64,000 nucleotides of DNA from Isoetes taiwanensis (Eukaryota; Streptophyta; Lycopodiopsida; Isoetales; Isoetaceae). Below, piece by piece: positions 24,601 through 35,172 of the stretch. Location: positions 2,255,339-2,319,338 of the forward strand of contig JAJEKV010000025.1 of the NCBI GenBank assembly GCA_021234155.1, read 5' to 3'. Positions within the stretch are counted from its first letter, which is position 1. Each line of letters starts with the position of its first letter. The notes under the pieces are model-generated. The model was not told the DNA's origin. It did not search any database and saw only the letters and a list, made by a program, of their open reading frames with translations. A program made the position numbers and the translations under genes.

Positions 24601-27600
24601 TCAGGGGCCTCCTCCACATGCCCAAAGTCAGCGTGGTCTAAATACAGCAGAGGCCAGCGGTATGCATCCCAATCAAAAATTGAGGGGTCTAAAACTCATC
24701 CCGGAAATGCAGGGGGGATTTTCCTATACTCCTCGGGGCCACTTGGCAAACCAGTGACTGAAACGGGGATTTTCCACTTACATGCATTAATTATGAATTT
24801 CGAGACGCATAAACACAAAGAGAAGCCTGAGATAAAAGTGCAGTCTTTCGAAAGGTGAAATCTTGGCCCGGGGATAATGCGGCATGGCCAATTTTACGCA
24901 CCGCGCAAGAAGAAAATGCACCCACGGCAATAGAAGCACAAGCGAGGCATGAGGGGCAGGCTTCCGGAGCCAGCCCCGCCCAGGAGACCCAGAGATTGAT
25001 GCGTCCTACTAGGTAGTGGGCTACTTTGCTTCTCGTGGTCACATGTATACCTACGCGGTCCTAGATGCTGCTATTCTCACTTCAATCTTCTACGGGGCCT
25101 CGAGGGTGAACCCCAGTATCTTGTTCTGTGAGGCTAGTCCAAGAAATTTGGTGAGGGGCCCGGTGTTTGGACTCCCCACTCGAGGCAAGGCTGGCTCCGC
25201 CAATGGACCCACGGAACATCCCATTACCTAGGGGACCAAGTTTCGTGGAAGACCACCTATCCAAGAAGCGCCAAAAGTAGATTAGATTTTACTACACACT
25301 TGTAGTCAGTGTAGCATGGAGGTGAATCTTTGAATACCTCCTAGTGAGGTAAGTAGTGAGGGTGATCCACAGGGAGAAAACTACATGGTGGAAGTTGTGT
25401 CCCTAGGGTAATTTCATACGTTCGAGACTGACCTTGGCCCGAGGTCGGATTGCTGTCCAGGGGCCTCCCTCCATGCCCCAAAATCAGCGTGGTCTAAACC
25501 ACATGTCAAGACCAGCGGTGGCCATCCCAATCAAAAATTGAGGGTCTAAAACTCATCACACGAATCACAGGGATTTTCCTATACTCGAGGGCCACTTGGC
25601 AAGCCAGGCGGCTGAAAACGAAGGATTTTTTCCTGCCCCATGCATTAATTATGAATTCAGGAGCATAAACACAAAAGCCACAGGATAAAGTGGGTCTAGA
25701 AAAGGTGAAATCTTGGCAGGATGCTTGCGGCATGGCGCTGCACGCAGAAATGCACCGGCAGCCAAGCCTGGCGGGGAGCGCCAGGAGAGCTTCCGAGGCC
25801 AACCCCCTTCGAGGGAACCCTTAGGAATTGACGCGTCCTACTAGGTAGTGGAGCTAGCACAGCTTCTCAGAGTAGTCACATGTATATACCACCCTAGCAG
25901 TCCTAGTGCTGCTATTCTCACTTCAATCTTCTACGAGGCCTACCGAGGTGAACCCCAGAGTATCTTGTTCTGTGAGGGCTAGTCAAAATTTGGGGGGCCG
26001 GAGTTTGGACCCCCACTCGGGAACCGGTGGCTCATGTGTGGACTGGGAACATCCCCATTACCTAGGGGACCAAGTTTTAGGTGGAAGACCACCCCTCTCA
26101 AGAAGCGTAAGTGGGTGGATTTTACTACACACTTGTAGTCCCGATTGGCATGGGTGGATCTTTGAATACCTCCCTGAGTGGGGGGTAGTGATTGATCCCT
26201 GAGAAGGCTTCATGAGTGGAAGTTGTCCCCTAGGGTAGAATTTAAATTACCGTTCGGACGTGGCCCGGTCGGATTGCCAATCAGGGGCCTCACCTCCATG
26301 CCCCAAAATCAGCGTGGTCCTAGAAGCCATCAAGGGCTTAGCGGTGGCCAATCCCAATCAAAAGGTGAGGGGTCTACAAAACTCATCCAGGAATCACAGG
26401 ATTTTCTATACTCGAGGGCCCTTGGCAGAAGCGGTGCTGAAAACCCGGGATTTTCCACGCCCATGCGTGAGTATAGATTTCCGGGCATAAACACAAAGAA
26501 AAGCCTGCAGGATAAAATTGGTCTCGAAAAAGGTGAAATCTTGGCGAGGATGCGGCATGGCTACTGCATGAAAAAGAAATGCGCGGCAATAGAAGCACAA
26601 GCGAGAGGCATGGGGACGAGCTTCGAGGCAACCCCTTAGGAACCACTTGCGGGTGGTATTAGCGTCCTACTATAGGTAGTGGAGCTAGCTTTACAGCTTC
26701 TCACAGGTAGTGCATGTATACCACTACGCGGTCCCACAATCTTTGCTGATATTCTCACTTCAATCTTCTACGAGGGGCCTCGGGGAACCCAAGAGTAGCT
26801 ATCTTGTTCATGAGGCTAGTCCAAAATTTGGGGGCGGGCTGGACCCTCCGGGCAGGCGAAACAAAGCCAATGGACCCGGAACATCCCCATTACCTAGGGA
26901 CCAAGTTTTAGGTAGGCGAGACCACCCCTCTCCAAGCGCCAAAGTAGGTAAGTTTACACTACACACTTGTAGTGATTGGCATGGAGGTGGATCTTTGAGA
27001 TACCTCCTAGTGAGGGGGTAGAGTGATTGATCCCCTAGGAGAGGCTTCGCCGTGGAAGTTGTCCCCTAGGAGGGTAATTTAGCCCGTTCAGGCCAGCCTT
27101 GGCCGAGGTCAGGATACTCAATCCGGGGCCTCCCTCCATGCCCAAAATCGAAAACCGTGGTCCTAAACCATCCCAGAGGCCAGTGGCCGGTAGCCATCCC
27201 AATCAAAAATTGAGGGTCCTAAAACTCATCCCAGGAATGCAGGGGATTTTCTATAGTCTCGGGGCCCACGCCCAGCGAAGCCAGCTGGCTACAGGAAACC
27301 AGGATTTTCACGCCCCATGCGTGAGTATGAATTTCCAGACATAAACACAAAGCCGCAGAGATAAAATTCCGGGTCTCGAGGTGAAATCTTGGCGGGGATA
27401 TGCGATATTGTACCGCATAAGGAAAATTACTTGCGGCAATAGAAGCACAAGCGAGGGAGGCATGGGGAGGCGAGCTTGGAGCCAGCCCCTTAGGAGACCA
27501 AGATTACATTGTTAGCACGTCCTACTAGGTAGTGGGTAGCTTTTAGCTATAAGGTAGTCACATGTATACCACCCTACTTGAGTCCTAAGGTGCTGCTATT

Positions 27601-30002
27601 CTCACTTCAATCTTCTACTGGCGAGGGGCCTCGGGGTGAAGACCCCAGAGTATCTTGTTCTCGCCCGAGGCTAGTCCAAAATTTGGGGGTGAGGGCTGGA
27701 CCCCCACTCACGGGCAGAGGCCGAAACTCCGCCAATGGGCCGGAACATCCCCATTTATTACCTAGGGACCAAGTTTCGTGGGGCGGAAGACCACCCCTCC
27801 AAGAAGCGCCCAGTAAGGTGGGTTACCACACGCCTTAGTCAATTGTAGCATGGAGGTGGATCTTTGAATGATACCTCCTAGTGAGGGGGTAAGTGATTGA
27901 TCCCTAGGAAGGCTTCGCTTGCGTGGAAGTTGTCCCTAGGAGTAATTTCGCCGTTCAGGACGGCCTTGGCCGGAGTGGGGTCACCAATCGGGGCCTCCTC
28001 CATGCCCAAAGATAGAAACGTGAGTGCAAACCTATCCCGCAGGAGCCAGCGGTAGCCATCCCAATCAAAAAGTGAGGGTCTAAAACTCATCCCAGGAATC
28101 TTGGGAGTTTTCCACCATAGTCACCGGGGAGGCCACTTGGCAAGCCGGTGGCTGAAAACCAGGATTTTTTCCTGCCCCATGCATTAATTATGAATTCCGG
28201 GAGCATAAACGCAAAAGCCGCGAGGATAAAAATTGGTCTCGAAAAGTGCGAAATCTTGGCGGGATGTTAATGCTGACATGGCCAGCGCACCACCGCATGA
28301 AAATGCAAGCAATAGAAGCACAAAGCGAGGCATGGGAGGGGCGGCTTAGGAGCCAGCCTTAGGAGACCACTTGGGGTCGGTAGCGTCCTACTAGGTAGTG
28401 GGCTAGCTTTGCTTCTCAGGTGGTCCGCATGTATACCACCCACAAAAGGTCCTAGTCTTTGCTATTCTCATACCAATCTTCGGGGCCTCGGGGTGAACCC
28501 CAAGTATCTTGTTCCTGCATGAGGCTAGTCAAGGCTGAGGGGCCGAGGTTTGGACCCCCACTCTCGAGGCAGAGGCGGCTCCGCCAATGGACCCGGGAAC
28601 ATCCCCATTACCTAGGGGACCAAGAGTTTGCGTGGGGCGGAGACCACCCCACTCCAAAGCGCCAAAGAGTGATGGGTGGATTTACTACACACTTGTAGTC
28701 AATTATGGAGGTGGATCTTTGAATACCTCCTAGTGAGGGGTAAGTGATTGATCCCCTGGGAAGGCTTCGGCGGGAGTGGAAGTTGTCCCTAGGGTAATTT
28801 ACCGTTGTTCCGGACGGCCGTGAGGTCCGGATGGTTGCCAATCGGGGTGCCTCCTCCATGCCCCAAAATGAAAGCGTGGGTCCTAAACCACATCCAAGGC
28901 CAAAAGCGGTGAAAGCCATCCCAATCAAAATTGAGGGTCTAAAACTCATCCCGGGAAATCACAAGGGGATTTTCCCTACTCGGGGCCACTTGGCGGCAAT
29001 TTGTTGCGAAAACCGAGTTTTTCCTGCCCCATGCATTAGTATGAATTTCAGAGACATAAACACAAAGAAAAGCCGCAGGATAAAATCCGGTCTGCCGAAA
29101 AGGTGAAATCTTGGCGGGATGTAAATGCGGCATGGCCAGCTGCGCAAAGAAAAATGCAGAGCAATAGAAGCCTGGCGAGGCATGGGGCGAGGCTTCCGGG
29201 AGCCAACCCCTTAGGAGACCAGAATTACGTGGCGATCCTACTGTTGAGTGGAGCTAGCTTTGCTTCTCGAGTGGTCACATGTATACCACCTAGCGGTCCT
29301 GAATGGCTGCTGTATTCTCACACTTCAATCTTCACGAGGGGCCTCGGGGTGAGACAGCCCCCAGAGTATGTAATTTCTCATGTGAGGGCTAGTCCCAGAA
29401 TTTGAGGGGCGGGCTGGACACTCAGGGCAGAGCGGCTCACGCCAATGGACTGAACATCCCCATTACCTGGGGGGACTAAGTTTTAGTGGAAGACCACCTG
29501 CCCCTCTCCAAGCCAAAGTAGGTGGATTTTACTACACACTTGTAGTCCCGATTGGCATGGAGGTGGATCTTTGAGAATGCACCTCCTAAGTGAGGGTAAG
29601 TGATTGATCCCACAGGAAAACTTCGCCATGGAAGTTGTCCCCTAGGGTAATTTCCTTGGATTAGGACCTTGGCGAGGTCAGGATGTGTCAGGGAGAAGCC
29701 TCACTCCATGCCCCAAATCAAAAACACAGTAGTCTAAACCTTCCGAGGGCCAGCCATCCCGATAAAAATGTCAGGGTCCTAAAACTCATCCAGGAATCAC
29801 GGGGATTTTCCTATACTCTCGGGGCCACTTGTGGCAAGCCCCGATTTGGTGAAAACCCGAGGGATTTTTCCACTTTGCCCAGCCATTGGTATGAGATTTC
29901 GAGACATAAACACAAAAACGCAGGATAAAATCCGGTCTCGAAAAAGGTAGGAAAATCTTGGCGGGATGAATGCGACATGGCGCATACGTAAGAAGAGAAA
30001 AT
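18606..30002. repeat. Satellite array, about 13.5 monomers of roughly 847 bp
   Basis: The landmark GCCATCCCAATCAAAA recurs at about 18,747, 19,570, 20,446, 21,238, 22,097, 22,989, 23,851, 24,664, 25,521, 26,347, 27,193, 28,055, 28,915 and 29,753. Spacing is 792-892 bp, mean about 847. Each monomer has the same order: landmark, GGGGATTTTCCTATACTC, CATGCATTAATTATGAATTT, AAAAGGTGAAATCTTGGC, GTCCTACTAGGTAGTGG, GGTCACATGTATACCACC, GGAACATCCCCATTACC, CTACACACTTGTAGT, GGCCTCCTCCATGCCCC. No frame stays open consistently across monomers, so I see no coding function. Monomers differ mostly by 1-3 base insertions and deletions around C-rich and CAG/CTG sites. The array starts and ends at the 20-bp repeat blocks. 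Confidence 0.9.
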
Positions 30003-30875
30003 GTGTGGCATGTTTGAGCCACCTTGTATTAGAGCCTAGGTGGCATGTTGGAGCGTGTGGCATGCTTGAGCCACCTTGGCGTATTGGAGCCGCGTGGCAT
30101 GTTGAGCTACCTTGGCAGAGTTGGGCATAGGTGGCATGTTGAGCCAGCGTGGCATGTTGAGCATGTGTTGGAGCCTAGGTGGCATGTTGGGCCGCATTGG
30201 CATGTTTGAGCCTAGGTGGCCGGGGTTGGGGAGCCACGGTGTGTTTGGGGCCTAGGTGGCATGTTTTGAGGCCAGCCCAGCTTGGCATATTTGAAGCCTA
30301 GGTGGCATGTTGTGAGCCACCTTATGTTGGAGGAAGCTAGGTGGCATGGTGGGTGGAATTACGCATTGTTAATGTTTGAGCCACTGCCAATGTTTTGAGC
30401 CTAGGTGGCATGTTGGAACCTACCATTGGCATGTTGAGGTATTACCTTGGCATGTTTAGGCTCCCTGGCATGTTTGAGCCTATAGGTGGCATGTTGGGAG
30501 GGAAGAACCTAGGTGGCATGTTTGAGCCACCTTGGCATGTTGAACCTAGGTGGCATGTTGGAACCCACCTTGGCGTATTGGAGCCTAAGAGTGAGCTGCA
30601 TGGCATGTTTGAGCTATAGCTGGCATGTTTGAGCCACCTAGGAATGTTGGAGCCTAGGTGGCATGTTGGAGCCACGTGGCATGTTGAGCCACAGCAGGTT
30701 GGAACATGTTGGCATGTTGGGCACAAGTGGCATGTTTGAGCCGCGTTGGGCCTAGGTGGCATGTTTGAGCCATTTTTGTCATGTGTTGGGCCTAGGTGGC
30801 ATGTTGGAGCCACCTTGGCGTATTTTGAGAACTTACTAGGTGGCATGTTAGAGGCCACCTTGGCATGTTAGTGCG
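30003..30875 (+). repeat. 20-bp GGCATGTT repeat block, right
   Basis: About 40 degenerate copies of the unit seen at 17,294-18,204, in the same orientation, begin immediately after a satellite monomer that is cut off mid-unit. The joint arrangement (20-bp block, inverted 20-bp block, satellite, 20-bp block) suggests that the satellite arose or was inserted inside an existing 20-bp array. Confidence 0.8.
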
Positions 30876-31647
30876 TTATGCAAAATAGGTGTTAAAGTAG
30901 TGCCAAGGTAGTTGAAGTAGCAGTATTTACACATGGAATACTAGTATATATAAGAACATGTGTAGCAAATCAAGTACTGTCCTACCACTATATAAGACCA
31001 TTGATATATGGAAGGATAGGACATGCTTAAGAGAGAATCAAGTACTCTTTCCTACTTCTATAAGACATGCTTGAGGAATAGAAGTGTATTACACGTAATA
31101 AGTAATTCATGTAAGTGCTTTCCTACAATGCCTTGTATGGAAATAAAATTACTCTGTCCCTACTACTATAAGGAATAGCGATGACATGGGAAGCATATGA
31201 CATGCTTAAGAGAATCAAAAGTATTCTTTAGGCTTCTATAAGACATGTGACAATAGAAGTATTACACATGTCATAATTCATGTATTCTTTCTACTGTGAA
31301 GTACCTTAGCAAAATAAAATTACTGCTGTCCTACTACTATAAAAAGAGACATGTGAATGGAAGTATAGGACATGTAGAGAATCAAATATTCTTTTCCTAC
31401 ATCTATAAAGACATGTGACAATAGAATTATTGGAGCATGTAGAAATTCAAGTACTCTTTCCTCACAGGTGGATTGTATTATAAAATGACATGTCACAATA
31501 GAAGAAACTACAAAACAACGATTGGATGTTTTTAGTCACTTTGAAAAAAGAAGAACACCATTATGAACAAAACCATACCTTCACAAATCCACATGGCAGG
31601 ATTCTTTGAAAGCAGGGACATGTAGACCTACCATGCGTGTTTTTCCA
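30876..31647. repeat. Right subterminal tandem repeats of the CACTA-like element
   Basis: A unit of about 175-180 bp recurs at least three times. The marker AGAGAATCAA, then TATTCTTT or TACTCTTT, then CTTCTATAAGACATG appears near 31,029, 31,208 and 31,376, with partial copies near 30,960 and 31,440. ACATGT motifs are frequent. Their position near the transposon end fits transposase-binding subterminal repeats. Confidence 0.6.
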
Positions 31648-31675
31648 GCGATTGGACCAGGAATTGAGTGTGCTA
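31648..31675. repeat. Right terminal inverted repeat and right target duplication (CTA)
   Basis: The end reads GCGATTGGACCAGGAATTGA, then GTGTG, then CTA at 31,673-31,675, after which the sequence resumes exactly where copy B continues (TGGGTGATGTTATCTCC). The last five bases before CTA do not form a perfect complement of the left CACTG. Confidence 0.65.
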
Positions 31676-31904
31676 TGGGTGATGTTATCTCCTGCCCGAG
31701 GGTGATCTTGTTTATTTCACCTGGGGTGGCGCATATTTCTTTTTACATGGTGTTCTCCACTCGTTGGGTGATCTTTGTTCTCCACCTATTGGGTGATGCT
31801 CTCTTTTACGCTACATGTTTGATTTCTCACACCATTCACGAGGGTGTTTTAGAGTTTCTTTGTATTTGCTTGCCCTTGCCGGGTTTTACGCCATCTTAAG
31901 TCAC

Positions 31905-33175
31905 ATTTTTTTCCGACAGCCATCGACCCATCTCCTTAGATTCTCGGGCAACATTCAAAGGTTCTTTGGCGACCATTTCTCATTAGGGTTTTCCTGCGAA
32001 ACCGAAGTGAGGATTTTTATCGATGATGAAGTTGTCACCATTACCCTTCTATCTTTACGCACAGTACATTTCTTTTTGTTGTTGTTTTACGGGGTAGCGA
32101 TGTGTTCCTATGGTGGCTACCCTCTCTCATCTTCAAACATTTATTGTATCTTCTTGTGATGAATGCCAGAAGCCTGCGGCGGTTTTGTGTCCTTTGCGAG
32201 AGAGGAGTCCCTTCGAGAATTGCAAATTCATATATCTGATATCATTAACTAAATACTTAAACACATGGATACAAATAGGTCTATGTTTAAAAATGCGCCT
32301 TTATTGTGTTGCGTACCGAGAGATGTGTACACAATGTAAAAAGACAATAATTCAAGAAGGTTAAAAAATAAAAAAAATAAATCAAAAGTTAATAAATTAT
32401 TCAATGAGATAAAAATAGTACATATATTTTAATACTTGACAATCACGAGGTGGCTCCTTTTTCATCTATTACAAAGGGTACATTGTGCACAAAAGTATGT
32501 GTCTAATTTGGAAATAAATCAAAGGTGTTATTAAAAGTTGTAACAAGGAATAAGAAATACACACCAAAATCTTTCTCAAACTTTTTATGAACATATATAC
32601 AAAGCAAAGGTGAGCCTTGAGTAAATATCAAATTTTGGGCCTGACTATTCTATTTTTGCTGCCTTCAAAAAGTCGACGATGAAGAAACATAGCACCCTAA
32701 AGCACATATTTTTTAATGCGAAGCGGTGCATGCTTAATGATGTTGAACAAAATCTAAATTCGCAATGAGGACTGCGTAGTATCGCACACCAAAACACCTT
32801 AAGGATTGGAAGTGATTCCGTCATACCTTGCATGAGTTCAAGCATTTTAAACGAAAAGCTTCTTTCTTTGAGTATGCGCGAATAGATATAGGCTTTTCAT
32901 TCATCCTAGCGGCAATAATTTGTAAAGGTAGTGGGGTAGCCCACCATAGGCACAATATCGAACTACCCCATATAAATGGAAATGCAATAATAATATCATG
33001 GGGGGCTTCTAGGCAAGGTGAGAAAAGTGGCGACATGTTTTCATCGGGATACAAAACCACCTGCTCTTTGGCGGGTTTTAGGGAAAAACTCTAATAAGCG
33101 GTAGTCAATGTTGCGGTATTACGCGCAGGGGTGCGCGCGTCGCGAGGAAGCAAATGGTCGATTACGGCGAAGAGG
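31905..33175. repeat. Long inverted repeat, copy A
   Basis: The left arm (about 31,905-32,170) reappears in reverse complement as the right arm (about 32,900-33,175). Shared landmarks, read from the outside in, are CTTCGCC, CGACC, ATTAG.GTTTTCC, the GGGGTAG ... CCTATGGT ... GGCTACCC block and GTGATGAATG. The arms are diverged (roughly three quarters identical by eye) and enclose about 730 bp of AT-rich DNA. The same structure is in copy B. Long arms of this kind are typical of Mutator-like or foldback transposons, but I could not define termini or target duplications. Confidence 0.6.
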
Positions 33176-33200
33176 AAATATATATGTCTCTTGATTTTTC

Positions 33201-34698
33201 CTAATCCACACGAAAATATAAAGCAAGCATCCATTAAAGTTTAGTAAGCACAACATATGAATGGATTTAGAATTCTTGTCATGGAGCTATGCCATTCATT
33301 TCTGTAAAAGAATGCAGGTAGTGACAACAAAAACCACATAAAATAAATATCCAACATAGCGGCAAAAAACCTCCTTGGAAACCTCGAGGAGGGTGGAGTC
33401 ATGCGTGTCCGCGACAATAGACCTCTCTATGATAAGGAGGGGTTTGGACATGCGAGCCACCTTGAAAATAGGTAACTTTGAAGAACTTGAGAGGGTGAAG
33501 AAAGGGGAAAAACTCTAGAGGGCTGGTCATGTAAATTGCCCGCGTGACAAAACCTCTACTATAACAAAGGGGTGCAGGAGCGGCATCAAAGCGTGCGGTC
33601 GCATATAAATGCTGTAACTTTGCTTAAAGAGGAGGAGGGCAAATTATTAAAATTTCTTAGCAACAGAGGAGATGATACACAGTGATGATCCATGAATGAG
33701 GAGGAAAGAAGGCGAGAGGGGTGGGGGGTTTGCCCAATACTGCACTACTCTTTGTTGTGAGAAAAATGCCAAATGAGAAAAAACGAAAAGACCGAATATC
33801 TATGGCACAAGCCCTCTCACAAGAATCTACGATCCCTACGTGTGGATCGTCACGCGTCTCGATGAGGGATTCCTGACCTACACACACCCAAAACATGGTA
33901 GAAAGAAGAACTTCGCTCTCCTCACAAACCTAGGTGGTGTGATATGGCTGTGAAATTTGTTGGTGAAGAAGCTGAGCTGAATGTATTGTGTATATAGCAA
34001 AGGAAAAGAAGAGGCGTATGCATGCAAGTCAATGGGAAGACCATCTGCCGGAACTCCACTAGCTTTCGAGATTCAATGGAAGTGAAAAAGTACTTGGATT
34101 CATGGGGCAAGGGCCATATGTAGGGTCAAAGAAGATAAAGGGTTAGGGCCAGATAGGGGGCGAGGATAAGATCTATTGTGGAGAATAATGAAGGTAACTA
34201 ACGCGTGAAATTGGAAAGAATGGAAAAAGGTGGAAACAAAATTAGGCTAAAATACCAACAATCATAGAAAATCATATTACTAAACCAAAAGGCTTTTCCC
34301 ACGGTAGGAAAATCTCTCAAATTAACAAGATTGATTATCACATCATTATATCTGAACGATCTTGGCGTAGAGATATTTAGGGGATTTACATTATATTTCA
34401 AATGTAAGGAATAGCGAGCTTGAGGGGAAAAGGGGAAAGGATACACTAGGGTTACCCTTTTTATATTACGGAATACACTTTGTATTAAGATAATGGCTCA
34501 AAGTTTTAGCGGTCGCATTCAACAATTGGATGCGGCCAGCTAGGTAATATTTAGTTTCTACAATCAACTTTTATAGAATCAATATCTTCTACCAGCACAA
34601 TTTGACTCCATCAAAAGGTTTTTCCTCTACATTTCTTAGTTGATTTTTTCTCTCTCTCTGTTTAGAGTGCTTGGTGTTAGAGGCTTTTTTCAAGATCC
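33201..34698. other. Spacer without supportable gene
   Basis: This is AT-rich DNA with short overlapping frames on both strands and no recognisable domain. GAGG-rich segments at 33,360-33,640 contain loosely repeated phrases such as CCTCTCTATGATAAGGAGG and CCTCTACTATAACAAAGG. Confidence 0.4.
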
Positions 34699-35172
34699 CA
34701 TTTTTTTTTTTTTTTTTTTGCGAAGAAGCGTGTGTCATCCAATATATTAAAAAGAATGGTAATGTTACAAAGAGAGTGAGGAGGAAGGGAAGGCGCCCCA
34801 AAGAGATGGCGATACCTCGACCTCCACAACAAACTCCACCCAGGCGCAGCTCCTCTTTGCTGTACAAATCGACCATCACCATCTACAACATCCAAGAAGT
34901 CCGCCAAATGGCAAACTTCCACTCTTCAATCCGGAACACGAGAAAGCTTTGAAATAAAGCTTGTACGAGTCGAGGGTCCCGAGGAGAATTGCCGGTACAT
35001 TGAATCCCACAGAAAGATCACAACCCACATTTGCCCGGCACAAGATCAACCACGCAGCAAGCCACGCACACAAATTACAGGAAAACTGGCGCGGCGGCAT
35101 CTTCTTTATGTTAGACTTAGGCGTGCCATAGCGATCCGGTTTGGGTTTAAGGTAGTTGCGATAAAATAGCAT
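34699..35172 (-). mobile_element. LINE-like 3' end (minus strand), weak
   Basis: A run of about 20 T at 34,699-34,720 is the poly(A) tail of something transcribed on the minus strand. Just upstream of the tail (minus strand) is TTTTTAATATATTGGATG followed by a GCTTCTTCGC segment, a layout common at the 3' ends of plant LINE elements. A 98-codon minus frame (34,876-35,172) with several cysteines lies upstream, but it has no motif that I can assign firmly. The target duplication was not found. A processed gene copy is an alternative. Confidence 0.35.

Larger units (their letters stand above)
13841..31672. mobile_element. 17.8-kb CACTA-like DNA transposon carrying a satellite array
   Basis: The element is absent from the corresponding place in copy B, where the target is continuous. 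It is flanked by CTA on both sides (13,838-13,840 and 31,673-31,675), and copy B has a single CTA at 62,512-62,514. It starts CACTGACCCCAATTTTTTGG. The reverse complement of its right end starts CACACTCAATTCCTGGTCC, so the ends form an imperfect inverted repeat of about 23-25 bp. CACT-type ends with 3-bp target duplications are diagnostic of the CACTA (EnSpm/CMC) superfamily. Both ends have subterminal repeats. The interior is two blocks of a 20-bp repeat around an 11.4-kb satellite. I recognise no transposase, so it is most likely non-autonomous, although sequence error could hide one in 14.6-17.3 kb. Confidence 0.75.
815..33200. repeat. Duplicated segment, copy A (interrupted by a 17.8-kb insertion)
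   Basis: From about 815 to 13,840 and again from 31,673 to about 33,200 this segment aligns collinearly with 49,935-64,000 (copy B). The shared parts are the TTCC-rich leader, the whole LTR retrotransposon, its 3' flank, the GGGTGATG motif cluster and the long inverted repeat. Copy A's aligned parts total about 14.5 kb against 14.1 kb in copy B, so A carries a net excess of small insertions. The left edge is near 815 (B 49,935). The right edge is not reached in copy B, because the window ends while the two still match. It could be a true direct duplication or two haplotypes placed side by side by assembly. Confidence 0.85.

Noticed and set aside
13841-31672. PIF/Harbinger-type transposon
   Set aside because: That group duplicates TAA or TTA and has GC-rich GG/CC ends. 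Here the duplication is CTA and the ends are CACT-like.
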